Positions 26,146 to 36,026 are shown, numbered from the stretch's first letter. The stretch: 64,000 bases of DNA from Solidesulfovibrio carbinoliphilus subsp. oakridgensis (GCF_000177215.2 NZ_CM001368.1:992001-1056000), one strand, 5' to 3'. Notes: generated by a model not told the origin, from the sequence alone. A program made the numbers and translations.

Positions 26146-27363
26146 ATGGCTCTGACCGATGTTGCCGTAAGGAACGCCAAGCCCGGCCCGAAGACGATCC
26201 GCCTCAAGGACGAACGCGGGTTGCATCTGGAAATCAGCCCCAAGGGTGGGAAGTGGTGGCGTCTGCGTTACTGGATATCCGGTAAGGAACGACTCATTTC
26301 CCTGGGTACCTATCCAGATACTTCCCTCAAGGATGCCAGGGAGCGGCGAGACGAAGCCCGCAAGCTCATCGCCAACGGCATTGACCCGAGCCAGACCCGG
26401 AAGGAAGAGAAAGCCGGCATCGCCGCCGTCGCTGTGACCTTCGAGAAGGTGGCGCGGGAATGGTTCTCAAAGTTCAAGGAGAACTGGACCGACTCCCATG
26501 CCGACCGGACCATTCGCCGCTTTGAGATGGACGTTTTCCCCTGGATCGGGGAGCGCCCCATCCGCGACATCCTGGCCCCCGAACTGCTGACCACCATCCG
26601 CCGCATCGAAGCTCGTGGAGCCATTGAGACAGCCCACCGCACCATGCAGAATTGCGGGCAAGTCTTCCGCTATGCTGTGGCGTCTGGTCATGCCGAACGC
26701 GACATTTCCGCCGACCTCCGGGGAGCCATCCCCCCTTCCAAGGAAAAGCACCACGCCAGCGTCACCGACCCCAAGGACGTTGCCGCCCTCCTGCGGATCA
26801 TCGAGACATACCAAGGCTCTTTCGTGACCATGAGCGCGTTGCGGCTGGCCCCTATGCTGTTCGTGCGCCCTGGCGAACTGCGCCATGCGGAATGGTCGGA
26901 GATTGACTTCGACAAGGCAGAATGGCGCATCCCGGCCGCCAAGATGAAAATGAGGGAACAGCACATTGTCCCCCTCTGCCGGCAGGCCATCGCCATCATG
27001 CGTGAACTGCATCCCCTGACCGGGGCCGGGCGCTATCTGTTCCCGTCCGTGCGGACCTCGGCAAGGCCCATGTCGGAAAATACGGTCAACGCCGCCCTAC
27101 GCCGCCTGGGCTATGCCAAGGACGAAATGACCGGCCACGGGTTCCGCAGTATGGCTTCTACCCTGCTCAATGAAATGGGCTGGAACAGGGACGCCATCGA
27201 ACGGCAGCTTGCCCACGCCGAACGCAACTCTATCCGGGCCGCCTACAACTTTGCCGAATTTCTGCCCGAGCGCCGCCGCATGATGCAGGCATGGGCGGAT
27301 TACCTGGAAAAGCTCCAGGCCGGGGCGAAGGTGACGCCGATTCACGCGGCAGCTGGCGAGTAG
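26146..27363 (+). CDS. P4-type tyrosine integrase (island 2)
   Basis: The 405-residue protein has the DUF4102 arm-binding domain (LTDVAVRNAKPGPKTIRLKD, WWRLRYWISGKERLISLGTYP), a core-binding domain at about 100-195 and the catalytic domain. The catalytic residues are Arg near 242 (VRPGELRHAEW), HGFRS near 331, a His near 356 (LAHAE) and Tyr near 367 (AAYNF). It should integrate the island at the ssrA 3' end. Its position immediately beside attL and its orientation away from ssrA are typical. Confidence 0.93.
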   Translation: MALTDVAVRNAKPGPKTIRLKDERGLHLEISPKGGKWWRLRYWISGKERLISLGTYPDTSLKDARERRDEARKLIANGIDPSQTRKEEKAGIAAVAVTFEKVAREWFSKFKENWTDSHADRTIRRFEMDVFPWIGERPIRDILAPELLTTIRRIEARGAIETAHRTMQNCGQVFRYAVASGHAERDISADLRGAIPPSKEKHHASVTDPKDVAALLRIIETYQGSFVTMSALRLAPMLFVRPGELRHAEWSEIDFDKAEWRIPAAKMKMREQHIVPLCRQAIAIMRELHPLTGAGRYLFPSVRTSARPMSENTVNAALRRLGYAKDEMTGHGFRSMASTLLNEMGWNRDAIERQLAHAERNSIRAAYNFAEFLPERRRMMQAWADYLEKLQAGAKVTPIHAAAGE

Positions 27364-27372
27364 ACGACATCT

Positions 27373-27425
27373 CCCCGCCCTAGGGTAGCTCCTGAAAAGC
27401 CGGAACCCTACCGGCCTGGGCGGGG
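27373..27425 (+). terminator. Hairpin after the island 2 integrase
   Basis: CCCCGCCC TAGGGT pairs with ACCCTA and GGGCGGGG around a loop of about 18 bases plus an internal bulge. There is no strong T-run, so termination is uncertain. Confidence 0.4.
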
Positions 27426-27460
27426 ATTCAACATAGGGAGAAGCCGATGGGGCCTGGAAT

Positions 27461-28195
27461 ATGCACATGCTGCAGGGGAAGAGCGTAGTTGACTTTTATT
27501 TTTTTTGGCGTTGGCAATACATCAAAAGACACAAACAATGTGGTTTGAGGATTGATTTTAACCCATACGAACAACAATACAGAGATAATATCAAGAAGTT
27601 CGAAAGAGAATACAGTCTAAATATCACGCCATCTCGCATCATAGAAGGAATAATTAGCGATAAATTTGTGTATTATTATCCAGATTGCATGAGTAATGAA
27701 TCAATTATAGAGCTTGATTCATCATATTTAAATGACAAAGGAGATAGACCTATTGATTACGACGACGAGGGCAATCCTATTTGCGAGAATTTAACTGATT
27801 ATGTTGAAAATTATTGTCATTTGATTGCAATAAACAAATCAACAAACATAGAAATAGTCTTGGCTGATATTAGATGTCTATTTGAAAGTGATAGTCGTTC
27901 AAGGGAGGAAGCTTTTATTAAAAGCAGGAACATATCAATTCATGATTTCCAGAAAGAAAATAGAGACATAGTCAGGGCAATAGGTCTATGGCTTTGGGAT
28001 CGAGTAAAAGAACTTGGAGGTAAACGCGGAGCAATTAAGCAGGCTATTGCTGAACTACATAAACATAACTACCTCACACAGCTCGGAATTACAGAGATTG
28101 AAGACACGGACATCCGTTTTTACCGTCGCCGGACGGAGGCGTGTGTCGTGGCCGAGGAGGTCCTCCCCTTCACCAAAAGAGGAACCAAAAGGTAA
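27461..28195 (+). CDS. AT-rich protein of unknown function
   Basis: The 244-residue protein is encoded by DNA far poorer in GC than everything around it up to about 28100. No known domain is recognised. It has many Tyr, Asn and Asp residues, a hydrophilic middle (DDEGNPICENLTDYVENYCH) and a C-terminal helical part (GLWLWDRVKELGGKRGAIKQAIAEL) that is more GC-rich and could bind nucleic acid. The ATG used (27461) has no clear ribosome binding site; the downstream ATG 27467 is equally possible. It lies between the integrase and alpA, a slot where satellites often carry anti-phage cargo. Confidence 0.6.
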   Translation: MHMLQGKSVVDFYFFWRWQYIKRHKQCGLRIDFNPYEQQYRDNIKKFEREYSLNITPSRIIEGIISDKFVYYYPDCMSNESIIELDSSYLNDKGDRPIDYDDEGNPICENLTDYVENYCHLIAINKSTNIEIVLADIRCLFESDSRSREEAFIKSRNISIHDFQKENRDIVRAIGLWLWDRVKELGGKRGAIKQAIAELHKHNYLTQLGITEIEDTDIRFYRRRTEACVVAEEVLPFTKRGTKR

Positions 28196-28330
28196 GGTCT
28201 GGTTCCCAGAACCGCAGAAATTTTCTGGTTCTTTTTCATTCTCGGCTTTTTTTGGTTTTTACTGACTATTCCACCCCGCAACCGCGAGTCTCCCCGCGTG
28301 GGTGGTCACTCCCAAAAGGAGAATGGTCAG

Positions 28331-28546
28331 TTGCAAAACGATCTTCACAAGCCCGAACGTCTTCTTCGTCTCCCTGCCGTCCTTGACCGCATAGGCTACA
28401 AACGTAGCCGCTTCCTCGATCTGGTCCGCCAAGGCGTGTTCCCTAAGCCCGTAAAGTTGGGGGGGCGCGCCGTGGCATGGCCTGAGTCCGTCGTTGACGA
28501 TTTGGTGGATCGGCTGGTGGCCGGCAAGGGGGCTACCCATGAGTAG
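28331..28546 (+). CDS. AlpA-family transcriptional regulator
   Basis: A TTG start nine bases after AAAAGGAG gives 71 residues; the frame is open from GTG 28298. The MerR-like HTH of AlpA proteins is clear: LLRLPAVLDRIGYKRSRFLDLVRQGVFPKPVKLGGRAVAWPESVVDDLV. In P4-like satellites and related islands AlpA activates excision or replication genes. It overlaps the next gene by 8 bp. Confidence 0.8.
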   Translation: MQNDLHKPERLLRLPAVLDRIGYKRSRFLDLVRQGVFPKPVKLGGRAVAWPESVVDDLVDRLVAGKGATHE

Positions 28547-28883
28547 TACCCAGAAAAAGCAAAACCCGGCTGGGGGGCCGGGCTTCGCAAAAAACTCGAA
28601 TGAAGATGGTGACAAGACCCTTGTACATAACAATTCCGCCGACTTCAACGACAATTCCGCCTCGGCCCAACGGTCCAGGATGCTGGCCGCCTTGCACAAA
28701 GGCCCTGTTTCGACCCTCAAAGCGCGTCGGGAATACGATATCCTTCACCCTGCTGCACGGGTTTTGGAGCTTCGCGCACGCGGGCATTTGATTGACACGG
28801 TACCGACCGATGACTTCACGTCTGAAGGTAAGCCCCACCGTGTCGCCCTGTACCTCTATCGGGGCATGAAGGGGGCGGAATGA
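28539..28883 (+). CDS. Winged-helix domain protein
   Basis: The 114-residue protein has an N-terminal disordered part (1-45) and a C-terminal winged-helix-like segment: RSRMLAALHKGPVSTLKARREYDILHPAARVLELRARGHLIDTV. Such small proteins are common between alpA and replication genes of islands. It is coupled to both neighbours by overlaps (8 bp with alpA, 4 bp with the primase gene). Confidence 0.65.
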   Translation: MSSTQKKQNPAGGPGFAKNSNEDGDKTLVHNNSADFNDNSASAQRSRMLAALHKGPVSTLKARREYDILHPAARVLELRARGHLIDTVPTDDFTSEGKPHRVALYLYRGMKGAE

Positions 28884-29563
28884 CTCGCATTGATTGTAGC
28901 ACCAGCGAGGCCACGCCCCAAACACCTTCGGCTCTGGCTGTCTCTGCGACGAAGCAGCAAATGCAAAATGGTGCCGAGGGAATGTCTGTTCCTGACGCTG
29001 TACGCGCTCTGGCCTTCCTTTACCCTGCCCGTTCTACTTTTGAACTATGCGGCATCGGCCCTAGAATCAAAAAGCACCGGTTGTGGGATAACGACTTTGC
29101 CGGGGGCAAGAAGCCTATCGTCGCCGGTTGGTTTTCGGATCAGGAAAAGGCCGCCATGTTGGCCGCCATATTGGATGCCGAGGCCCGCCCTGAGGGCATC
29201 TACGTCACTCTAAACCCCACGTCTCCCGCACTGCTCGGCCGGGCTGACCATCGCTTGAAGGCCGGTGTGAACCGGACTCAAGACAGCGAAATGGTGGCCC
29301 TGTGCAATCTCCTGCTTGATGCCGACCCTGTGCGCCCGGCGGGCATTTCAGCAACCGAGGCCGAAAGGACCAAGGCCCGGGAAATGTCCAGGGCTATCTA
29401 TGCCTTCCTGCGGGGGCTGGGGTGGCCCGATCCCCTGTGCGCCGATTCCGGGAATGGCGACCATCTTGTTTACAAGATCAGCTTGGCGAACACGTCCGAG
29501 AACGTGGCCCTGATTAAAGGCATTCTCCGCGCCCTGGCCGCTCGATTCGACACATGTCATTGA
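28880..29563 (+). pseudogene. Primase/DUF3987 replication protein, N-terminal part cut by an IS
   Basis: Residues 1-225 of the original protein lie here, up to 29554; the remaining codons to the TGA at 29563 are IS sequence. Recognisable parts are a primase-polymerase-like region with LLLDADPVRPAGIS (acidic metal-binding motif) and SGNGDHLVYKI (conserved His region). The frame stops where an IS21-family element begins. Removing the IS and one copy of the ACACA duplication joins Thr225 exactly to the frame resuming at 32179, giving an 877-residue protein. Confidence 0.8.
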
Positions 29564-29644
29564 CCGCCCTAATGGAGCCAGCGATGTTCACCCCTAATGG
29601 AGCCACCTTGGGTGGCGATTCCGGGGTTCGGACGCATCGAAAAG

Positions 29645-30421
29645 TTAGGTGTTTTCCTCCGCACCGGCAATGAGGTTTTTGAGCGCCGCTTCCTCTCGGG
29701 AGCTTCGATAGCTCCTTCCTTCAAGAATGACCTTGTAGGCTCCATGCCTAATCCGGTCCAAGGTCGCCGCCCCCAGCAGTTTATTGTTGAAAGCCTCCCC
29801 CCATTCGGCGAAGTCCAGGTTGCTGGTGATGACCGTTGCGCAGCGCTCATAGCGCTCGGCGATCAGGTCGTGAAAATCCTCATCCTCAGAGGATTTAAAG
29901 GGTTTCAAACCGAAGTCGTCGATGATGAGCAGGTCCGTCTTGGCCAGGGTGGACAATTTTCTGTCATAGGTGTTGGTCGCCTTAGCCGCTTGGAGCATCC
30001 CCAGGAGCTTGCCGATAGGCGTAAAGAGCACCTCGTAGCCGTTTCTGGCGGCGGCATGGCCAAGGGCCTGGGCGGTATGGCTCTTGCCAGTGCCGCAGGG
30101 ACCGACGATGAGCACCGGGGCCTTTTCCTCCAGAAAGCGGCAGGTGGCCAAGTCCAGGATCAGCGCCTTATTGACGGACGGATTGTAGCTGAAGTCGAAG
30201 CTTTCCAAGGTCTTTTCGCTGCGAAAACCGGCACGGCGGACACGCAGTGAGAACTTCTTCTGTTCCCGGCGGGCCACCTCGTCCTGGATCAGCATGGCCA
30301 GGAACTCCACGTGTGACAGGCCGTCCTCGATGGCTTGTTTGTTGCGGACCTCCATGGAATCCAGGATGCCGGAGAGACGGAGTTGCTTGAGCGCGGGTTC
30401 GAGCGCTGGCATAGGGTTCAT
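29645..30421 (-). CDS. istB: IS21-family helper ATPase IstB
   Basis: The 258-residue AAA+ ATPase has Walker A GPCGTGKSH near residue 110 and Walker B LLIIDDFG near 170, plus the IstB N-terminal helices (LEPALKQLRLSGILDSMEVR). It regulates target selection and activates IstA. The start at 30421 follows GAGGAGG; an upstream GTG at 30460 would overlap istA. It begins 13 bp after istA ends. Confidence 0.93.
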   Translation of the reverse strand: MNPMPALEPALKQLRLSGILDSMEVRNKQAIEDGLSHVEFLAMLIQDEVARREQKKFSLRVRRAGFRSEKTLESFDFSYNPSVNKALILDLATCRFLEEKAPVLIVGPCGTGKSHTAQALGHAAARNGYEVLFTPIGKLLGMLQAAKATNTYDRKLSTLAKTDLLIIDDFGLKPFKSSEDEDFHDLIAERYERCATVITSNLDFAEWGEAFNNKLLGAATLDRIRHGAYKVILEGRSYRSSREEAALKNLIAGAEENT

Positions 30422-30434
30422 GAGTTCCTCCTCT

Positions 30435-31970
30435 TCATTGTAGTATTCCTCGCAATTCACGGCAATATTTCGACTTTCCTCTGTAGACCTCTTTCACCTC
30501 CTCATGGAAAACGGGACGCGGCAGGACATCCAGGCCTTTTTCCAGGATACGTTTGACGGTGTTGTAGCGGGGATCGTGATGGTCCATGGCGCGGCGGCAG
30601 GCGGCTTCCAGGCGTTTAGCTCCATACTTCTTCTTGAGCTGGAGTGTTCCTTGGGCGGCCCGGAGATTGTCCAGGACCTTGTGGGCAAACAGCGCGTCGA
30701 TGCATTCCCGACAGGCCAGGCCGACCTTCTCAGCCTGGGCCAGACACCATTGCGGATCGTGCATGATGTAGGCTTGGGCTTCAGGCGGCTGATGCTCCTG
30801 GACAGTGGCTTTGCTCCCCGGCCGTGACAGCCGAGAGTGGATGGCGACCAGTTCGTTGTCGTGGAAGATCTGGACGGTTGTTTCCGTGGCGCGCAGCCAC
30901 AGGGTTTGACGCACCAGACGGTGCGGAGCGGAGTAGTAGCAGCGGCGGAACTCAACGTGGCAGTTGCCGTGCAGCTTCACCTTGGCCCAGACGGCCAGCT
31001 CCAACGGCACGTCCGGCAGAGGGCGTAGAATGTGCTTTTCCGTCTCGGCAAACAGCGCCAAGGGTTGCTCCTTGGTGGTCCCATGGATGCGGTTGCCAGC
31101 TATTCCCATGACCCAGTCTCGCAACTGCTCATTGGCATCCCGCAGGCTGCGGAAGTCACGTAACGGCATGAAGTTGTTCTTGATATACTTGACGCCGGAT
31201 TCCACTCGGCCTTTTTTCTGTGGATCGCGTGGTGGGCAAGGTGAAACCAGAAAGTCGCAACCCTCGGCGAAGGCGGCATAGGATCGCTGCACCTCGGGAT
31301 CGTGGTAGCAGGCCTTGGTGATGGCGCATTTGGGATTGTCGATGATGACCCTGGCCGGGACGCCGCCGAAAAACTCGAAGGCCCGGCGGTGACAGCCAAG
31401 CCAAGTCTCGATCTTTTGGTCACGCACGATCTCCGCGTACTGATGTCGGCTCCAAGCCAGTGTCATCACGAAGAAATGCGTCTTGATAACTTCACCCGTA
31501 AAAGCGTCAGTAATCTCGGGGCCGGCACCAAAATCCACCTGCACCGCATCGCCTGGAGCAAAATCCAGCATCACAGTAGCCACCGGAGTGACTTCCTTTA
31601 TCTTGGCGATGAAGCGCCTGACGCTGGAATACGCGCCCGTGAAACCGTACTTGCGAATCAGGGCTTGGTGAATAGTACAGCCGGCGATGCCCTGTTTGAC
31701 CCAGTCCCGGACGTCGTCTTGGAAGGGGATGATGCTGGATGTGGACGGCTGATTCGTTGCCCGGCCTGCAAAGAACGATGACAAGGCCGCGTCAGTGGGT
31801 AAGGACGCCGCAGGATTGAGCCAGCCCTGCGACTCGGCGGTCAGACGGACGTGGGCCAGTTTTCTGCGCCCCATCAGTCCGGTCTTTGTGATCTGCCTGT
31901 CGGACTCGCCAAGGCGCATCCGAACAAGGGCATGACGATACTCGTACATCTCGAACCTCCGATTGGACAT
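30435..31970 (-). CDS. istA: IS21-family transposase IstA
   Basis: The 511-residue protein has an N-terminal HTH (MRLGESDRQITKTGLMGRRKLAHV) and an RNase H-like catalytic core: first Asp in VQVDFGAG near 145, second in RVIIDNPK near 211, Glu in KKGRVESGVKYIK near 257. The C-terminal Mu-transposase-like domain is complete. It appears intact and therefore potentially active together with IstB. Confidence 0.93.
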   Translation of the reverse strand: MSNRRFEMYEYRHALVRMRLGESDRQITKTGLMGRRKLAHVRLTAESQGWLNPAASLPTDAALSSFFAGRATNQPSTSSIIPFQDDVRDWVKQGIAGCTIHQALIRKYGFTGAYSSVRRFIAKIKEVTPVATVMLDFAPGDAVQVDFGAGPEITDAFTGEVIKTHFFVMTLAWSRHQYAEIVRDQKIETWLGCHRRAFEFFGGVPARVIIDNPKCAITKACYHDPEVQRSYAAFAEGCDFLVSPCPPRDPQKKGRVESGVKYIKNNFMPLRDFRSLRDANEQLRDWVMGIAGNRIHGTTKEQPLALFAETEKHILRPLPDVPLELAVWAKVKLHGNCHVEFRRCYYSAPHRLVRQTLWLRATETTVQIFHDNELVAIHSRLSRPGSKATVQEHQPPEAQAYIMHDPQWCLAQAEKVGLACRECIDALFAHKVLDNLRAAQGTLQLKKKYGAKRLEAACRRAMDHHDPRYNTVKRILEKGLDVLPRPVFHEEVKEVYRGKSKYCRELRGILQ

Positions 31971-32178
31971 CCCGCGCTCCTCCCCTTTGTGAATCGGGGA
32001 AGGAGTACGCGGCGTCTCGAAGGTCCGAAACCCGGTCGCCTACAGCTGAATTGGCTCCATTAGGTGATCACGGAATGGCTCCATTGCCTGATCATCAAAT
32101 GGCTCCATTAGGCGAGCACTCCGTGGCTCCATTAGGTGATCATCAAATGGACTCATTGGGGCGGTCGCCGACAACACA

Positions 32179-34137
32179 GACGGCGTGAAGGTGGATCAGA
32201 GCGTTTTCAATCCCGCCCGCTTGGTCAAGCTCTGGGGCACGATGGCCCGTAAGGGAGATGATACCGCCGACCGGCCGCACCGCCGATCCGCCATGCTTCA
32301 TATTCCTGCCGATCCCCTGCCGGTTCCGCGTGAACTGCTCGAAGCCTTGGCTGCTGAGGTCAACGACGCCAAGCCGCCGGCCAGGGAGCCGCGAGAGCGG
32401 CGGCACGATGGCGACAACCAAAAACTCGACGTAGAAACGTACTGTGGCAAATATGGCGTCACAATCAAGGCGATCAAACAGCACGGCACGTCAACTTTGT
32501 ATGTCATAGACCCATGCGTGTTCAACGCGGATCATGCTGGTGGAGAGGCGGCAATAGGGCAATGCGCTGATGGTAAGCTATTTTACCAATGTTATCATAA
32601 TTCTTGCCAAGGCCGTACATGGGCCGAAGCTCGTCGCGTCATAAGCGGAAGTGATTCACTCTTTGATACGTCAAGGCCACGACACCTAAACAATGGCAGC
32701 CAACGGGCCAACGTCTCCCAGGCCGATGAATGGGAGCCGGAGATACGCCCTTGGCCCTCTCTATCGCGGGAAGCGTTACCCGGAATCACAGGGGCTTTTG
32801 TGGAGCTTGCCACCAGGGCATCGGAGGCCGATCCCGCCGCCGTGCTGGCGACCTTCCTTACCCGCTTTGGGGCCGAGGTCTACGGGCGGGAGTCAGGGAA
32901 GGGACCAATCCTGTACGTGGGTGAGACGAAGCACTATTCTCGTCTATTCACGGCCATCATTGGCGCATCCTCAAAAGCAAGAAAAGGCACTTCGGCCGGG
33001 CCGGTGAAAATCCTGTTCGACTTCTCGGCCGTTCCCGCCGCCCTGTTGTCCACCTATTCCCCTGCCAGCACGAGCAATGGCCCCTTGTCTACGGGAGAAG
33101 GCCTTGCTTTCGCCGTACGTGACGCCCGTCAAGAGTGGGTAGTCGATAAAAAGACAAAAGCCGGCGAATGGTCCACCGTTGACCCTGGAGTTGAAGACAA
33201 GCGCCTGTTCGTCTCCGACGAAGAGTTTGCCGCTGCGCTCCAATGCACAAAGCGCGAAGGGAATACGCTCTCTACAGCCATCCGGTGCTTTTGGGATTCC
33301 GGGGATTATTCTCCCCTGGTTAAGCGAGAGCGCACGAAGGCCACGGGAGCACACGTCTGCATCGTCACGCATATCACAACGCACGAATTGACCGCCCTGC
33401 TGGACGATGTGCAGGCATTTAACGGCTTCGGCAACCGATTCCTGTGGGTTTGTGCCCGGCGGCAGAGAGAAGTCCCTTTCCCCGCCAGGATGCCCGAAGA
33501 CGAGCTTTCGGCAATTCGCCATGACTTGTTCAATGTGGTGGCCCTGGCGCATGAGTGCGGCGTGGTGAACCTTGACGCACAAGCCCGTGAAATGTGGCGG
33601 ATGGTCTATTCCGATTTGTCCAAGGACCATCCGGGGCTTGCGGGGTGCATCATCAACCGAGGCGAAGCCCAGGCGTTACGGCTGGCCCTGGTATATGCGC
33701 TGTTGGACGGGCAAAATATGATAGGGGAGCCGCATCTCCGGGCAGGGCTGGCTTTTTGGGACTACTGCAAGACCTCGGCCCTGTACGTCTTCGGTGGCCG
33801 CGAATCCAGCCCGATAGCAGACAAGATACTGGTCGCGCTCAAAAATGGCCCCTTGACGACAACCGACCTGCACCGGGTTATGGGAAACCATGCCACCAAG
33901 GACACGATCAAGGACGCGCTGCAATCCTTTGTGGCCTCCGGGCGGATCATTCAGACCGAAGAGAAGACCGCCGGTAAACCGCGAAAAAAATACGCCCTAA
34001 GCGAAAAAAGCGAATTATGCGAAATTACTCAGTCAGGCTGTGATGCCGGGGAAGATAATTCGCTAAATTCGCTAAATTCGCCAGGGGGTGCAGAAAATAG
34101 CGGTCTATGGACCGGCCCGGCCGAGGTGGAGATATGA
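32179..34137 (+). pseudogene. Primase/DUF3987 replication protein, C-terminal part
   Basis: This resumes the frame interrupted at 29554. It starts with DGVKVDQSVFNPARLVKLWGT (end of the primase-like domain), then a cysteine-containing linker (GKLFYQCYHNSCQGR) and the DUF3987 helicase-like domain: PAAVLATFLTRFGAEVYGRE, a Walker-type loop GASSKARKGTS near the middle and FWDSGDYSPLVKRE. A winged-helix tail ends the protein. A shortened protein could be made from GTG 32185, but it would lack the primase part. The stop overlaps the next start by 4 bp. Confidence 0.8.
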
Positions 34138-34766
34138 GCGCGGCTGAGGTCATCAAGGCTACGGGCGTGGCTCTGGCTCTGGTGGACGGCAAGGTGAAGC
34201 TGGCCGGTTTGGACCGCCTGCCGTCCGATGTGGCCGAGCGCGTTCTCAATGTGGCGCGTGAGCATCGGGAAGAACTGGTGCGCGAACTGTCGGGGGCTTC
34301 GGCCCCCGGCCCCTCTACTGGGCTGGAGTGGTTGCCCGGACCTCCTGCCGATGATGGACCAGACTTTGAAAGCTGGTGGGGGGCATTTGACTTGGCCGAC
34401 TTCGCCAAGCTCTACGGTCTGCGCGTGGTCGCCGCTAGTGGTCGTGTCCTAGTCCTCTACCCGCCCGAGCTACACCCTGACCTTGTGTCTTACGCCGAGG
34501 CCCTTCTCGGTGATGCCCAGCCCTACCTTGCTGCCCGCCTGGACAAGTTGCCGGCCCTGGACCCTGCCGAGGTTGCGGGGATCATCAAGGACGTGATGAG
34601 CCAGCACAAGGGGCTGCGGTTCACCAGGGGCGACGGTGGGAGCATGTGGCCGATCTATCCGCCCAAGTGGGCCGCCTGCCAGAAACAGGTGGTGCAATCG
34701 CTTTGGCTTGCGGCTGGCGATTCACTGGACCACGACGATTTCAAGGGGATGGATGATGGGCAATAG
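34134..34766 (+). CDS. Island hypothetical protein with TubC-like N-terminus
   Basis: The 210-residue protein begins with a segment (ALALVDGKVKLAGLDRLPSDVAERVLNVAREHREELVREL) resembling the small TubC-type docking fold seen in island replication operons. The rest is unassigned. It is coupled to the primase gene by an ATGA overlap and to the next small gene by 11 bp. Confidence 0.6.
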   Translation: MSAAEVIKATGVALALVDGKVKLAGLDRLPSDVAERVLNVAREHREELVRELSGASAPGPSTGLEWLPGPPADDGPDFESWWGAFDLADFAKLYGLRVVAASGRVLVLYPPELHPDLVSYAEALLGDAQPYLAARLDKLPALDPAEVAGIIKDVMSQHKGLRFTRGDGGSMWPIYPPKWAACQKQVVQSLWLAAGDSLDHDDFKGMDDGQ

Positions 34767-34890
34767 GACGGCCCTAAAGCTCATCGGGAAGCCCCTTAAA
34801 ATTGTGAATGAACGTCTTACCTTCATCCCACCCGCTCCCGAGGTTGGGCCGACGCGCTGCTTTTGGCGTGGTGGGCACGGCGGCAGGTAG
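34756..34890 (+). CDS. Small hypothetical protein
   Basis: A 44-residue frame overlaps the end of the previous gene by 11 bp, so translation may be coupled. It is basic and Pro-rich with one Cys (TRCFWRGG). No family is recognised, and it could be non-coding. Confidence 0.4.
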   Translation: MGNRTALKLIGKPLKIVNERLTFIPPAPEVGPTRCFWRGGHGGR

Positions 34891-34922
34891 TAACGACCAG
34901 ACAGATGGAAAAGGAGGCGGCC

Positions 34923-35204
34923 ATGAAGGCCATAACAAAAGACACACGAGGCCGGTTTGCCAAGGGAAATCCTGGCGGCCCTGGACGGCCGGCGCGAGAG
35001 ACAGAGCTCTCCTATCTGCGGGCCATCCATGCAGCCTGTCCCCCCGATATGTGGCAGGAGATCGTGACCAAGGCTGTCTCTGACGCCCGCGAGGGCGATC
35101 CCCGGGCACGGGCTTGGTTGGCCGGGTATTTGGTGGGTGCCCCGAAGGCCGAGGTCGGACTACTGTCGGACGAGGAAGAAAAAGAACGCTTCAATTTCTT
35201 TTAA
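34923..35204 (+). CDS. DUF5681 domain protein
   Basis: The 93-residue protein begins with the family signature RGRFAKGNPGGPGRP. AAGGAGG precedes ATG 34923. The remainder is helical (LSYLRAIHAACPPDMWQEIVTKAVSDAREGD). DUF5681 proteins are common in phages and islands, often near terminase or DNA-packaging genes; their role is unknown. Confidence 0.75.
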   Translation: MKAITKDTRGRFAKGNPGGPGRPARETELSYLRAIHAACPPDMWQEIVTKAVSDAREGDPRARAWLAGYLVGAPKAEVGLLSDEEEKERFNFF

Positions 35205-35336
35205 TGGCCTCGTAGACCACTGCGGACCGTTTAATCGGCTGAAAAAACGGTGCAGGATGCTTTTTAATCGCAATCGAATAACCCGAAGCGGGTGATATTT
35301 CACTTTTGATTTGGGAAATCCTGGGGAGGTGCTGCC

Positions 35337-35921
35337 GTGGGTGGTTTTGGGAGTGGTCGGCCGGGCCGGCGGCCTATTGCGGAACATATGCTGCGCTTGG
35401 ATGTGCGGCAGCTACACCGCAAGAACTGTTTGCGGCCGGGCCTATTTTTGTCATGGGAATGGTTTTGGGGGGATAAACCCACCGGCTGTATCAGCATAGC
35501 TACCAGTAAGGACTCTATCCGCCTCATTTACACCAGCGGCAAGGGCGATAATCGCAAAAAAATGGACTACGTAGTGGGATTGGACCGGACTAGCTGCCAT
35601 TATGGGGGAACGCGGATATGGTTCCTATGTCCCAGATGCGGCCAGCGCGTGGCCGTTCTCTACGGCGGCCAACGATTCCTATGCCGACATTGCAATGACG
35701 TAGCCTACTCGGTCGAAAATGAGGACGCCACGTCCCGGTTGCTGCGACGGTCGAATAAGCTACGCGAGAAAATCGGAGTCAAGGCGGGTACGGCCACCCC
35801 TATACTTTGCAAGCCAAAGGGTATGCACCAAGTCACATTCGACCGTATTCGTTTGAGAATTACCGAATTAGAATCAGTGTATTGGCATCATGTGGCGAGG
35901 AAGTTTAACATTGCGGTCTAA
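35337..35921 (+). CDS. Zinc-ribbon protein of mobile-element type
   Basis: GTG start after GGGGAGG. The 194-residue protein starts MGGFGSGRPGRRP, a signature shared by many phage and island proteins of unknown function. A zinc ribbon lies near residues 100-120 (CPRCGQ then CRHCND). The C-terminal part is basic. A DNA-related role is likely but unproven. A 12-base leader GAGGTGCTGCCG precedes the start and is nearly repeated before the next gene. Confidence 0.7.
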   Translation: MGGFGSGRPGRRPIAEHMLRLDVRQLHRKNCLRPGLFLSWEWFWGDKPTGCISIATSKDSIRLIYTSGKGDNRKKMDYVVGLDRTSCHYGGTRIWFLCPRCGQRVAVLYGGQRFLCRHCNDVAYSVENEDATSRLLRRSNKLREKIGVKAGTATPILCKPKGMHQVTFDRIRLRITELESVYWHHVARKFNIAV

Positions 35922-36026
35922 CGAAAACGAATAAGCCAACGAGCCTTGTTATTCGCTATCGAATTTGCACCTGCGGTGAGCAACATGCTAAGAGCGTATT
36001 CAATAATTTTAAGTGAGGTGCTACCG

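Larger units (their letters stand above)
29555..32173. mobile_element. IS21-family insertion sequence
   Basis: The 2619-bp element begins TGTCATTGACCGCCC and ends with the complement of TGTCGGCGACCGCCC. It is flanked by the 5-bp direct repeat ACACA (29550-29554 and 32174-32178). Multiple copies of a CTAATGGAGCCA-type subterminal repeat occur, two at the left end and about five at the right end (32050-32160), as expected for IS21 transposase binding. It encodes IstA and IstB in the minus direction. Confidence 0.9.

Noticed and set aside
25559-26243. Leftward protein-like frames across the tmRNA gene (for example one reading LVEAGGIEPPSENAP)
   Set aside because: They are antisense translations of the structured ssrA RNA, a well-known annotation artefact.
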